This document shows positions 8,123 through 16,074 of a stretch of 38,406 nucleotides of DNA, one piece after another; position 1 is the stretch's first letter; the number at the start of each line of letters is the position of its first letter. The notes beneath the pieces are model-generated. The model had not been told where the DNA came from. It was given only the letters and a program-made list of their open reading frames with translations, and made no database searches. A program made the translations under genes and the position numbers. The DNA is from an uncultured Arenicella sp. (GTDB lineage: Bacteria > Pseudomonadota > Gammaproteobacteria > Arenicellales > Arenicellaceae): contig CANMNN010000036.1 in NCBI GenBank assembly GCA_947499305.1, positions 1 through 38,406 of the forward strand, written 5' to 3'.

Positions 8123-8839
8123 ATGAAAAAGAGAACACACTACAAAGACGCTTCCATGCGTTCGTTAAACTTGGCGTTTAAGGCGATGCTTATTTCGTTA
8201 ACTATGCTGGCGCTAAGCAGTTGTGGCGGTGACGGTTCTGCAACAAATGAAGTAAGAGCTAGTAGTAAATGCCCTCCTGCCCCAAAGTCTGGACTTAGTG
8301 CAATAGAGCGCGCAGGTGGCCTGGAAAATTTTGAGAAATACAGCAAATGGCAAATGGAAATACCACCTAAATCATGCGCTGGAAAATTAGCCGAGTTTGT
8401 TCCAGACCTGCCCGAAGGGTATGGCTTACCGCCCAGTTTTAAACCGCCAATTATGAATGACACACAGGTGTATCTGAAGTACGTTAAAGTCCCAGAAGCG
8501 AATAGTGCACAAGACTTAGAGACGATAGGCTATGGACAACAACCGCAATTCGAATTTGAAATTCTTCAACTAAGCCAAGAAAAGGCCGACACTTTTAAAG
8601 ACTGGTTTAAAGAGAACCGATCGTCCTATAGCGAGTACAAGGTTGAAGATAGGGTCTTTTACGCGCTTGGAGGCGGCGGCTGGTATTTACCAGGCACGAA
8701 GATTATTGGAGGTATCGGAGTGATTTTGGATAACAATGTATTAATCAAATTTACTATGCCAAATATTTACTCTGATAAATCAGTGCCTGAACCTATCGCC
8801 AAAATGTTTCACGAGATTGCCAAGAAAAACGGCTATTAA
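8123..8839 (+). CDS. Hypothetical lipoprotein upstream of the LuxR-type regulator
   Basis: A 238-residue protein with a long basic n-region, a hydrophobic core and the lipobox LALSSC, placing the lipidated Cys at residue 34. If translation began at the internal ATG at 8156 (MRSLN), the signal would be of normal length, so the start is uncertain; AAGGG lies 12 nt from the first ATG. The mature protein has two further cysteines and an alternating beta-like C-terminal half. It is separated by only 15 nt from the LuxR-type gene, suggesting co-transcription. A palindrome copy lies 61 nt upstream. No family is recognised. It could be an envelope component of the same circuit, by inference from context. 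Confidence 0.65.
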   Translation: MKKRTHYKDASMRSLNLAFKAMLISLTMLALSSCGGDGSATNEVRASSKCPPAPKSGLSAIERAGGLENFEKYSKWQMEIPPKSCAGKLAEFVPDLPEGYGLPPSFKPPIMNDTQVYLKYVKVPEANSAQDLETIGYGQQPQFEFEILQLSQEKADTFKDWFKENRSSYSEYKVEDRVFYALGGGGWYLPGTKIIGGIGVILDNNVLIKFTMPNIYSDKSVPEPIAKMFHEIAKKNGY

Positions 8840-8854
8840 CGATATACTCAAACC

Positions 8855-10594
8855 ATGTCTGATTCTAACAAGCCTCCAAAACTGCACCCGGCTAACGAGG
8901 TAATCGCGAAGCTGTATTCTACGGTGGTCGACAACACCAACATGCTAGACTTTTTCACAGCATGGGATACTTATGCAGAGCATGTATTGGAAGACCACCC
9001 AGAAGAAGCTGCGCTCTGGCAGCCCTTACTGATAAACCATTTTGAGCAAGCAAGCTCGTTGGTAGTGGTGAAACAGCCAAGCATGGCCGAAGAAAAACAA
9101 GCATTTGTCGATCGCCAACCATTTCCGGCAGTGCTATTGAATCAGTCTTATAGACTCGTTGCTCGAAATCAGCGAGCAGGCGAAATATGGCCTATAGAAC
9201 TTGATTCAGATGTCGCTGCCGTCATTTTGCCTCCATTTGATTCCAAACGTGCGCTATCAATGCGAGCCAATTCGCTAGGCTACATTGACCCCATCTTAGT
9301 ATCACTTGAAATTGGCGAGCCAGGGGAGTCAAACATTGTAATCGCAGTACTTCATCCGGTTGAGTTCTCTACCGGAGACGGCAAATCTAAGGAGCTATTA
9401 TTCATTTTACGAATCGCTCAGCCTAGATGGTACGCCGGGCTAGGTCGCATGCTGTCTAATACCTACGGACTAACAGAATCCGAAGTTGAAATAGCACGTG
9501 CTCTACATCAAAACAAAGCACTAAGCTCGATTGCTGAAGAACGTCAACGGTCAATCAGAACGGTGCGCACGCAACTATCGCAAGTATTTGAAAAAACAGG
9601 CACATCGTCGCAAACTCAGCTTATTAGTATGATCACTAATTTGGGCCAAATACTCGACGTCGAAAAGAGTAGTGACTCAAGTAATCAAAATTCAGAGAAG
9701 CAGTACATACCTGATATTGACGTCGAGATTTTAACTTGCCGCTCGAGTGAAGGGCATCAACTTTCCTACGCAGTTTTTGGCCATAAAAGTGGGTTGCCAG
9801 TATTGTCCGTTCAACCAACCGTACCGCCTGAGATGACGGACCGATTCAGACAAGCTGCCGTTGACGCTGGACTACGATTTATTATTCCCTATAAACCTGG
9901 GTCTGGACAGTCGTCGTCAAGAAACTATAGTTATAAGCCCAAGCTCGCAGCAAAAGACTTTAAAGCGGTTTTAGACGCAGAGGGTATTGACCAAATCAGT
10001 GTCCTCGGTATTTACTCAGGTGGAGTGTATGCACTTGAGTTCGCGAATAGTTATCCAGCACATATCAAGAAAATTGTTTTAGCTGATACTGGTGTACCTT
10101 TAAAGTTACCAACAGATTTTCTAAAAATGTCACCAAGCGTTCGCCGCACGTTTTTACCTGCTCGTTTGTTCCCTACTATTTTACTCACGCCTCACAAAAT
10201 GGTAGCCAAAGACTTTCATGAGTCGGAGGCAGGGCAACAAAGGATCGTGAACTATTTTTTCAAAGGCAGCCCATCTGATCTTAAACGAGTGAGAAGCAGC
10301 AAAGAGTTCTATAACATCACTCGTGACATGATCCGCTATAGCTTCGAAGATATAAAACAATTGGTTGATGACGTTTGTCTATGGGCGAGCGACTGGAAAG
10401 AGACGATCGAAGCCGCAGCTCAAAAACATGAACTGGTGTTCTTACATGGGGAACACAACGATGTCTTCATGTGGGAAGCTATCGACGCTTACACCAAAGA
10501 AAAGTCTGGAATGAAAGCAGTGCAAATGACTGGCAACTCACAACTAGGTATATTTGTTGAGCCGTCATTGTTAATGCAGTTACTAAATGAATAA
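8855..10594 (+). CDS. LuxR-type regulator fused to a degenerate alpha/beta-hydrolase domain
   Basis: A 579-residue cytosolic fusion. Residues 84-187 may form a PAS-like sensor region. Residues 204-262 are a clear LuxR/GerE helix-turn-helix (LTESEVEIARAL, IRTVRTQLSQVFEKTGT). Residues 285-579 have an alpha/beta-hydrolase fold. At the nucleophile elbow the sequence is G385-I-Y387-S-G-G, so by alignment to G-x-S-x-G the nucleophile position is Tyr, with Ser one residue later. At the usual GH position near the end, GNSQLG has Gln563 in place of His. The domain may therefore bind a ligand rather than cleave it. It follows the lipoprotein gene by 15 nt with only a weak ribosome-binding site. Likely targets are the two 20-bp palindromes; that link is inference. 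Confidence 0.8.
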   Translation: MSDSNKPPKLHPANEVIAKLYSTVVDNTNMLDFFTAWDTYAEHVLEDHPEEAALWQPLLINHFEQASSLVVVKQPSMAEEKQAFVDRQPFPAVLLNQSYRLVARNQRAGEIWPIELDSDVAAVILPPFDSKRALSMRANSLGYIDPILVSLEIGEPGESNIVIAVLHPVEFSTGDGKSKELLFILRIAQPRWYAGLGRMLSNTYGLTESEVEIARALHQNKALSSIAEERQRSIRTVRTQLSQVFEKTGTSSQTQLISMITNLGQILDVEKSSDSSNQNSEKQYIPDIDVEILTCRSSEGHQLSYAVFGHKSGLPVLSVQPTVPPEMTDRFRQAAVDAGLRFIIPYKPGSGQSSSRNYSYKPKLAAKDFKAVLDAEGIDQISVLGIYSGGVYALEFANSYPAHIKKIVLADTGVPLKLPTDFLKMSPSVRRTFLPARLFPTILLTPHKMVAKDFHESEAGQQRIVNYFFKGSPSDLKRVRSSKEFYNITRDMIRYSFEDIKQLVDDVCLWASDWKETIEAAAQKHELVFLHGEHNDVFMWEAIDAYTKEKSGMKAVQMTGNSQLGIFVEPSLLMQLLNE

Positions 10595-10702
10595 GTGGCA
10601 GTAGACTAATTCAACCTGTTTGAACCTGGTATTTAACAAGCTGTAGTTCTCCAACACCGCCGTGGCTTCTCTAGAATTATGGTCTCGTTGTAGGCCTAGA
10701 CT

Positions 10703-10730
10703 TTGCGCAGCTGAGGTCGACAAGTATACT
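10703..10730 (+). promoter_or_regulatory. Candidate sigma70 promoter for the dienelactone-hydrolase-like gene
   Basis: TTGCGC (10703-10708) and TATACT (10725-10730) are separated by 16 nt and lie 38 nt before the start at 10768. The -10 hexamer is close to consensus. The 173-nt gap from the preceding gene also argues for an independent promoter here. Confidence 0.4.
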
Positions 10731-10767
10731 GATCTTAGATACACATCAGAGCTACCTGTGGTTCACC

Positions 10768-11553
10768 ATGCCAACCCAAATAGATCAGTTCAAAAAAGCA
10801 AGCTTCTCAGCCGAGACACAAAATGGCCATACAATAATCCACGACGTTTACACTCGAGGCCAAGGGCCATCCGTAGTTATTATTCAAGAGCTGCCGGGCA
10901 TTGGCCAATCAACACTGCGCTTAGCTGACAAGTTAATAGACGCTGGCTTTGAGGTTGTAATGCCACACCTTTTCGGGCCAATCGGAAAGACCCAAGTGGG
11001 CCGTAATCTGTTGCGCGTGTTTTGTTTACGAAAAGAGTTCAGCTTGTTTGAAAAAAATAAATCCAGCCCAATTGTCGACTGGCTAAAAGCACTTTGCCGT
11101 TCACTTCGCGACGGCAATGCGACCCAAAACTCAAATGCGCCTCAAGGCGTAGGCGTAATCGGGATGTGCTTAACTGGCAACTTCGCCATCTCTCTGATGG
11201 CCGACGACAGTGTACTTGCGGCCGTATCTTCTCAGCCGTCAATGCCTTTTAATGACCCCTCAGCGCTTCACATGAGTGACACCGACGTCGCCGAAATTAA
11301 GACCAACATAGATAACAACGAGCCCATCAAAGTCTACCGCTTTGAAGGCGACTGGATGTGCAAAGCCAGCAAGTTTAAACGCTTAAACAGCACATTCAAT
11401 GACGGTGACGAGCGCCTTCAGTTTCGCACATTGCCGGGTAGACATCATTCGGTTCTAACGCAAGACTTTGTCGATGAAGCAGGTCACCCAACCCATGATG
11501 CACTGCTCGAAGTTATTGAATATTTTGGCAGAAGCCTGCGAACTAACGCATGA
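10768..11553 (+). CDS. Dienelactone hydrolase family protein
   Basis: A 261-residue alpha/beta hydrolase of the dienelactone hydrolase type, a family that opens lactone or ester bonds using a Cys-Asp-His triad. The nucleophile is Cys134 in GMCLTG, where Thr136 replaces the usual second-shell Gly. Glu41 in IIQELPGI matches the glutamate that modulates the cysteine, FEGD supplies Asp195, and PGRHHSVL supplies His226. It is cytosolic. There is no strong ribosome-binding site; CACC precedes ATG. An own promoter is proposed at 10703-10730. The preceding gene also carries a hydrolase fold, but the two are not close relatives. The substrate is unknown and there are no neighbouring aromatic-degradation genes. 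Confidence 0.82.
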   Translation: MPTQIDQFKKASFSAETQNGHTIIHDVYTRGQGPSVVIIQELPGIGQSTLRLADKLIDAGFEVVMPHLFGPIGKTQVGRNLLRVFCLRKEFSLFEKNKSSPIVDWLKALCRSLRDGNATQNSNAPQGVGVIGMCLTGNFAISLMADDSVLAAVSSQPSMPFNDPSALHMSDTDVAEIKTNIDNNEPIKVYRFEGDWMCKASKFKRLNSTFNDGDERLQFRTLPGRHHSVLTQDFVDEAGHPTHDALLEVIEYFGRSLRTNA

Positions 11554-11767
11554 AGTTTTAGAGACGACCTACTATTCCAGCAATATTGATACCAACACGC
11601 AATTTGACACTTTACTCTGCCCCAACTAGTACTAACTATCATGGTTTCCCGGGTTTTAACCGCACCACTTAGCATGAGAACGTGAGCGTAACAGTGCAAA
11701 TAGATAAACCAACACTTGAGGATAGAGCGTGTTAGAGTCAAGCTTAAACTAACAAAAGGAATTAGAT
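11554..11767. other. Intergenic region before the pore-forming-protein gene
   Basis: This 214-nt gap holds a partial copy of the dispersed motif, TTTACTCTGCCCC at 11611-11623, and the ribosome-binding site AAAGGA of the next gene at 11755-11760. No hairpin, RNA gene or convincing promoter was found. Confidence 0.35.
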
Positions 11768-12529
11768 ATGAGTCTTGTTGATATTGATCAAATAACAAAA
11801 GCGTTTTGGGATAGAGAATGGCATCGTTATGTTGCTCCAGGAGACAAACTTGGAGATATCGATAATTCAGAGATTATAGTTAAGGTGCATACAATTAAGT
11901 ATTCGAGCTTTGAGCCTGTTAAAACTCCCAACATAATCGGCACGTTTCATTTTGTAAATGATACCAACGCAACCCAAGAACAAACGATCCAAACAAGCAA
12001 AAAAACGGCGGCAACCTTTCATTGGTCGGTTACTGAAGGGATTAAGGTTGGAGCTAAAGTATCAGGCTCCGTAGGTTTGCCACTCGTTACGGAAGGCAAA
12101 GTTGAAGCAAGTATCGAACTTAATTTTTCCAGCACTCAAGGTCAATCCGAGACTGTAGAACAACAGTGGAGTTTTAGTTCAAAAATACCAGTCCCGCCGA
12201 TGAGTGTTATCGCCGCGAATGTAACGGTAATGGAAGAAACATATTCTCCAGAGTTTACAGCCGTAATTGAGCTCACGGGTATATCGCGCGCTTTCAATGA
12301 GTCAAGGAAGGGTAATATTATTATGAGCATCCCTTATATGGTGCAAGGAATTCCCGGTTTTACAATTAGTAGTGATTGGTCGTCGTGTGAATACCTTGCC
12401 CGAGGCAAGTTTAAAGGCGCGCAAGGTGTTTCAGTTATGACGAATACAAAAGAAAAGCCTCTCCCAAGCGAGTTTTTGACGCACTGTGCAACAGCGATCA
12501 TCAACGGTGAAATAGAGAAGGCAAAATAG
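11768..12529 (+). CDS. Aerolysin/ETX-MTX2-like pore-forming protein
   Basis: A 253-residue protein resembling the ETX/MTX2 branch of aerolysin-type beta pore-forming toxins. The support is a long run of alternating polar and hydrophobic residues rich in Ser, Thr and Val from about 65 to 150, including the HWSVTEGIKVGAKVSGSVG stretch, a Pro-Leu-Val turn, ASIELNFSSTQ and the KIPVPPMS segment typical of the family's pore module. The start is secure: AAAGGA lies 7 nt before ATG. Unlike most relatives it has no signal peptide, so it would accumulate in the cytosol unless released by lysis or another route. There is no immunity gene beside it. Activity and target are unknown; the family call rests on pattern recognition. 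Confidence 0.65.
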   Translation: MSLVDIDQITKAFWDREWHRYVAPGDKLGDIDNSEIIVKVHTIKYSSFEPVKTPNIIGTFHFVNDTNATQEQTIQTSKKTAATFHWSVTEGIKVGAKVSGSVGLPLVTEGKVEASIELNFSSTQGQSETVEQQWSFSSKIPVPPMSVIAANVTVMEETYSPEFTAVIELTGISRAFNESRKGNIIMSIPYMVQGIPGFTISSDWSSCEYLARGKFKGAQGVSVMTNTKEKPLPSEFLTHCATAIINGEIEKAK

Positions 12530-12531
12530 AG

Positions 12532-12601
12532 AACTGGCCTGCGATAGGGCAGAACAGAGTTTCTCGAAATAAACAAACTCACCGCAAATAGGCAGCCAGT
12601 T
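12532..12601. terminator. Nested hairpins between convergent genes
   Basis: AACTGGC (12532-12538) pairs with GCCAGTT (12595-12601), and inside it GAGTTT (12557-12562) pairs with AAACTC (12575-12580). The structure fills the gap between the convergent genes ending at 12529 and 12637. No strong T tract is present, so termination in both directions is plausible but unproven. Confidence 0.35.
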
Positions 12602-12636
12602 GACCCTAAATCGTTTTGTTAGAAAAGGTTCTCTTT

Positions 12637-13824
12637 CTAACTTTGGTTCGATTTTTTGTATTGGCTTGGCGTTTGGCCTGCGTGCTTTTTAAACGCAGCG
12701 TTAAACGTCGACTTTGAATTGAAACCCACCTCATATGCAATTTCAATGAGTGATTTAGGCTCACTACCGATCAGTAATTTTGCTTGAGCAACGCGCCAAG
12801 AATTAACAAAATCGTAAAAGCCGATGTTCAAGTGGTTGTTTAATACTTGCGACGCTTTGTTTTGGCTGATGCCGAGTAGGTCAGATAGGTCTCTTAAGGT
12901 TAGGCCTGGCGTTTTAAAGAGCTGCTCACCCTTCATCGCACCTACTAGCTTCTCAGATATATCTTGCGTTTCACTGTCGGAGAGTTGTGCGTTTTTGTAC
13001 TTTTTCTGCGCCTTATCTTGATCGTTTGTCGCGTCACGATGATTGTCTAGGCCGACTTCGAAACACTCCACATTTAAACGCTCGTCGATTTGTATCGACT
13101 TTTGTTTGATTGCCATCACTCCGATAATCAATAGCCAGCTATAACCAAACAAGGAGTAAATGGTTTGCCAAACCTTGCCATCGGTAATGCTGTTCGGCAT
13201 GAACAATTGCAGGGCTCCGAAGATCAAAATCAAAGCAAAAATAACAATCGACCAACGCACCCAAGACAGCGTTTTATCTTCAACATCAGAGAAAAACGCT
13301 TTAATACGAACATTATTGCGATAGATTTCACGCAAGCTAATAATCAGGTAGAACAAGCTAAACGGCACAAGCAATAGCAAACTAACAAACGGGCCAATAG
13401 TCACAATACCCAGATGCTCTAGCGAGCCCGAAGGTGCCAGCAAGCGTTCCAGCTTTATGTCGGCATCGAGCAAAAAGTAAGGAAGACAAAGAACTGTCGA
13501 CACAGCAAACCCTAACCAATGCTTTGAAAATAGCTCAAAGCGACCGCGTGTTTCTGGGGAGACGAGGCTGCGAATATAAAGATAAATGGCCGGGGCCAGT
13601 ACAAAACAACTTGGAAGATAAACGTTGTAGAACTGCGGCGCGAAGCGCCACCATTCAGAGAGTTCATAAATATCATCTACAACAGATACCAGGTTACTTA
13701 GGTATAAAACAAACAAATATTTATGCGGTGTCTCATGTCGCTCGACCAGCGCCCACACCACTAAAAATAGGTTAACGCCTAGAACCGCATAGATAATACC
13801 GACGATGTCCGCATCAAAGCCCAA
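12637..13824 (-). CDS. Membrane-anchored AraC-family transcriptional regulator
   Basis: A 395-residue protein combining about seven predicted membrane segments (residues 8-240) with a cytosolic AraC-type DNA-binding domain at the C-terminus (about 300-392). Both helix-turn-helix units are visible: LTLRDLSDLLGISQNKASQVLN and, later, SLIEIAYEVGFNSKSTFNAAFKKHAG. A linker rich in Asp, Lys and Gln (about 255-295) joins the halves. Such architecture lets a membrane signal act directly on DNA. The gene is divergent from the S41-family lipoprotein gene at 13920, with a 13-bp palindrome at 13861-13873 between them, a likely site of regulation. Signal and targets are inferred, not known. A similar protein occurs at 26571. 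Confidence 0.88.
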   Translation of the reverse strand: MGFDADIVGIIYAVLGVNLFLVVWALVERHETPHKYLFVLYLSNLVSVVDDIYELSEWWRFAPQFYNVYLPSCFVLAPAIYLYIRSLVSPETRGRFELFSKHWLGFAVSTVLCLPYFLLDADIKLERLLAPSGSLEHLGIVTIGPFVSLLLLVPFSLFYLIISLREIYRNNVRIKAFFSDVEDKTLSWVRWSIVIFALILIFGALQLFMPNSITDGKVWQTIYSLFGYSWLLIIGVMAIKQKSIQIDERLNVECFEVGLDNHRDATNDQDKAQKKYKNAQLSDSETQDISEKLVGAMKGEQLFKTPGLTLRDLSDLLGISQNKASQVLNNHLNIGFYDFVNSWRVAQAKLLIGSEPKSLIEIAYEVGFNSKSTFNAAFKKHAGQTPSQYKKSNQS

Positions 13825-13860
13825 AAAAACCTCCTAAAAAGACCTATCCAACAGGATCGG

Positions 13861-13873
13861 ACGATTCAATCGT
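13861..13873. promoter_or_regulatory. Palindrome between AraC regulator and S41 lipoprotein genes
   Basis: ACGATTCAATCGT is a perfect 6+1+6 palindrome in the 95-nt gap between divergent genes (13824 minus, 13920 plus). It could be an operator for the membrane-anchored AraC regulator or a core promoter element. AraC proteins usually prefer direct repeats, so another regulator is also possible. Confidence 0.3.
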
Positions 13874-13919
13874 TAAATCACCCTACTCTGCACTCATATT
13901 AATCAACTCGGTGCATATT

Positions 13920-15290
13920 ATGCTTAAAAAATTATTCTCATTGTCGCTAATTTTATTAATACTCAGCGGATGTAAGGAAACACAATTACTGTCTGTTGAA
14001 CAGCCGTATTGGGGAACTTGGGAGTCGTCTGGTTATGGCTACATTGTTGATATTGTCGACGGCGAGTTCGCGCTTTACGATATAGATTCAAAATACTGTG
14101 TAAAACAGGATGCCAGCTCTAAGGAAATCGCTCAGCTCCTTACCCATTTTGAAGCTGTTTCAAATACCAAAATTGGTTTGGGCCAGTCGGCTAATTCAAA
14201 GCTCTACTACTTTAATCGATTGGATAAATTACCAAGCCGGTGCAATCAAACAATAAAGAACAGCCCAGCCGTGGTGGTCGATCAATTTGCAACCATGATG
14301 CAAGAACACTATGCATTTTTTGACGTATACGGAGTAAATTGGGAAACCCGCGTCGAACAAGCCAAATTAAAGATACGTCCTCAAACGAGTGACCGTGAAT
14401 TATTTGAGATTTTGTCTGAAATGATGGTGGGGCTTAATGACGGACACTTATACATCAATGCCACATTGGATGGTGAATTGGAGCAGATCAGCTATGGCGA
14501 CTCAAAAGTGTTAAAGCCAGCCTTAGACAGAGCTTTTAGCCAACAATCAAAGATTAAGACCCGAAGTGAGTTCGGCAAGGCGTGGTACAAAGGTACGCTC
14601 GGTAAGGTTGATGAATTACTAAATGGCGAAGCAAACTACAGCGCAAATAATCTAATACTATGGGGTAGTGTTAATAATATAGGCTACATAAAACTGCGCA
14701 ATATGTTTGGCTTTAGCGAAGACGGCTCCTTATCAAATGAGATCGAGGCGGTGAATAAAGCCATGGTTAACATTCTTAGTGAAATTGGTAATAAACCAAA
14801 CATCGTGATTGATTTAACTACCAACAGCGGCGGTCATGACGAAGTCGGCAGAGCCATTGCGAACTTCTTTACGGACAAGAAACTCAAACTATATTCTCAT
14901 AGTACACTTGGCTCTACTGAAGCACCGCAGGAGTACTTCACGAATCCGAGCTCGGCTCCGTACCTAGGTAAGGTAATAGTCTACACCAGCGACCATACGG
15001 TCAGCGCGGCAGAAACGTTTACGATGGCGATGAAGGCCCTGCCAAACGTGACGCATGTTGGCACCACCACTCGCGGAGCCTTGTCAGACATCCTCGACAA
15101 AACTCTCGCAAACGGCTGGGAAGTTGGCCTATCAAATATGACCTACTTGGATTCTAACGATAAGCTTTGGGAGGGCATCGGTGTCATACCCGAGATTAAG
15201 CTAGAGGTGTTCAACAATGAGGATATTCTTACTAGTCATCTAGTAGCGACCCAGCAATTGTTTAAAATGATCGAAACTGGGCAGCTCTAA
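13920..15290 (+). CDS. S41-family peptidase-like lipoprotein
   Basis: A 456-residue envelope lipoprotein. The ATG at 13920 is preferred to a GTG at 13911 because GGTG lies 6 nt before it. The signal peptide ends in LILSGC, so Cys18 is the lipidation site. The C-terminal half has the S41 (tail-specific protease) core: NIVIDLTTNSGGHDEVG, then YTSDHTVSAAETFTMAM where Ser362 is the expected nucleophile, then VGTTTRGALSD. No PDZ domain is obvious between the N-terminal helical part (GLNDGHLY) and the core, as in the tricorn/IRBP-like branch. It is divergent from the membrane AraC gene, which may control it. Substrate unknown. A second S41 gene lies at 30744. Confidence 0.82.
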   Translation: MLKKLFSLSLILLILSGCKETQLLSVEQPYWGTWESSGYGYIVDIVDGEFALYDIDSKYCVKQDASSKEIAQLLTHFEAVSNTKIGLGQSANSKLYYFNRLDKLPSRCNQTIKNSPAVVVDQFATMMQEHYAFFDVYGVNWETRVEQAKLKIRPQTSDRELFEILSEMMVGLNDGHLYINATLDGELEQISYGDSKVLKPALDRAFSQQSKIKTRSEFGKAWYKGTLGKVDELLNGEANYSANNLILWGSVNNIGYIKLRNMFGFSEDGSLSNEIEAVNKAMVNILSEIGNKPNIVIDLTTNSGGHDEVGRAIANFFTDKKLKLYSHSTLGSTEAPQEYFTNPSSAPYLGKVIVYTSDHTVSAAETFTMAMKALPNVTHVGTTTRGALSDILDKTLANGWEVGLSNMTYLDSNDKLWEGIGVIPEIKLEVFNNEDILTSHLVATQQLFKMIETGQL

Positions 15291-15318
15291 GAACTAAACT
15301 GTGTTAATTGAAAATACG

Positions 15319-15348
15319 GCCCAATGGCTCTAAGCAAAGTCATTGGGC
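15319..15348 (+). terminator. Hairpin downstream of the S41 lipoprotein gene
   Basis: GCCCAATG (15319-15326) pairs with CATTGGGC (15341-15348), giving an 8-bp GC-containing stem with a 14-nt loop, 29 nt after the stop codon. The run after it (GTCGTTAAT) is not a proper T tract, so the terminator call is tentative. Confidence 0.4.
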
Positions 15349-15394
15349 GTCGTTAATCATGAGATAAGCCAATTTACTTAGCTACACCTAATTT

Positions 15395-16000
15395 ATGCTC
15401 GACCAACATTTAGCCTTCGCTATCGCCGCGGTGTTCGTAGCTAGCGTGCGCTACGCCACCTACTTCCATACAATTTATCAAGGTAAAACTAAGCCGCACG
15501 CATTCTCTTGGCTGTTGTGGGGCACCGTGACGGGTATTGGCACGGTCGCCCAATTTAGTTTAAACGGGGGGCCATCAGTCTGGGCCTTAGCCTTTGTGTC
15601 AGTTACCTGTTTACTAATCGCCTTATTAGCATTCTTTATTGGCGAACGTGATTATCATAAAAGTGATTTCGCCGCGCTATTCACTTGCGCACTCGCCATA
15701 CCGATATGGCACACAACTCAGAACCCTGTGTTAGCGTTGATCGTCATTATCGCCATAGACCTACTCACCTATTGGCCGACCATTCGCAAGTCCTATCACA
15801 AGCCACAAACCGAACCGCCCATATCTTATGGTTTCGCCGGATTACGCTATTTTCTTATGCTGTTCGCTGTTCCAAACCCCACTTGGGAATCACTGATGTA
15901 CCCATTCTTCTTAATGATCACCGACTGGGCATTTGCAATTTATGTAATCTGGCGACGATGGCAGTTAGGGCATCCGCTACACGAATATGCAAAGTCATAG
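15395..16000 (+). CDS. Integral membrane protein, possibly PQ-loop-like
   Basis: A 201-residue protein with about six to seven hydrophobic segments. The first half contains a transmembrane segment, TIYQGKTKPHAFSWLLWG, then two further segments. The second half repeats the plan with TYWPTIRKSYHKPQTEP before the next helices. This double three-helix arrangement with short basic/proline loops resembles bacterial SWEET/PQ-loop-like proteins, but that is inference and no family is certain. The start codon ATG at 15395 has no clear ribosome-binding site. It is followed 74 nt later by the DUF819 permease gene on the same strand, so the two may form a transport unit. Transported compound unknown. Confidence 0.65.
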   Translation: MLDQHLAFAIAAVFVASVRYATYFHTIYQGKTKPHAFSWLLWGTVTGIGTVAQFSLNGGPSVWALAFVSVTCLLIALLAFFIGERDYHKSDFAALFTCALAIPIWHTTQNPVLALIVIIAIDLLTYWPTIRKSYHKPQTEPPISYGFAGLRYFLMLFAVPNPTWESLMYPFFLMITDWAFAIYVIWRRWQLGHPLHEYAKS

Positions 16001-16074
16001 AACACTATTGAAGCACCATTAATTAGGCTCTGATTCTTAAACTTATTCACGTTCTTGCTATAGAATCATTCGTG

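Noticed and set aside
10662..10928. 88-codon plus-strand frame before the dienelactone-hydrolase-like gene
   Set aside because: It overlaps the proposed promoter and the start of the real gene in another frame; sequence is Arg/Pro/Ser-rich as expected for a shadow.
13434..13775. 113-codon plus-strand frame inside the membrane AraC gene
   Set aside because: It lies wholly antisense to a clearly coding gene and has a composition typical of shadow frames.
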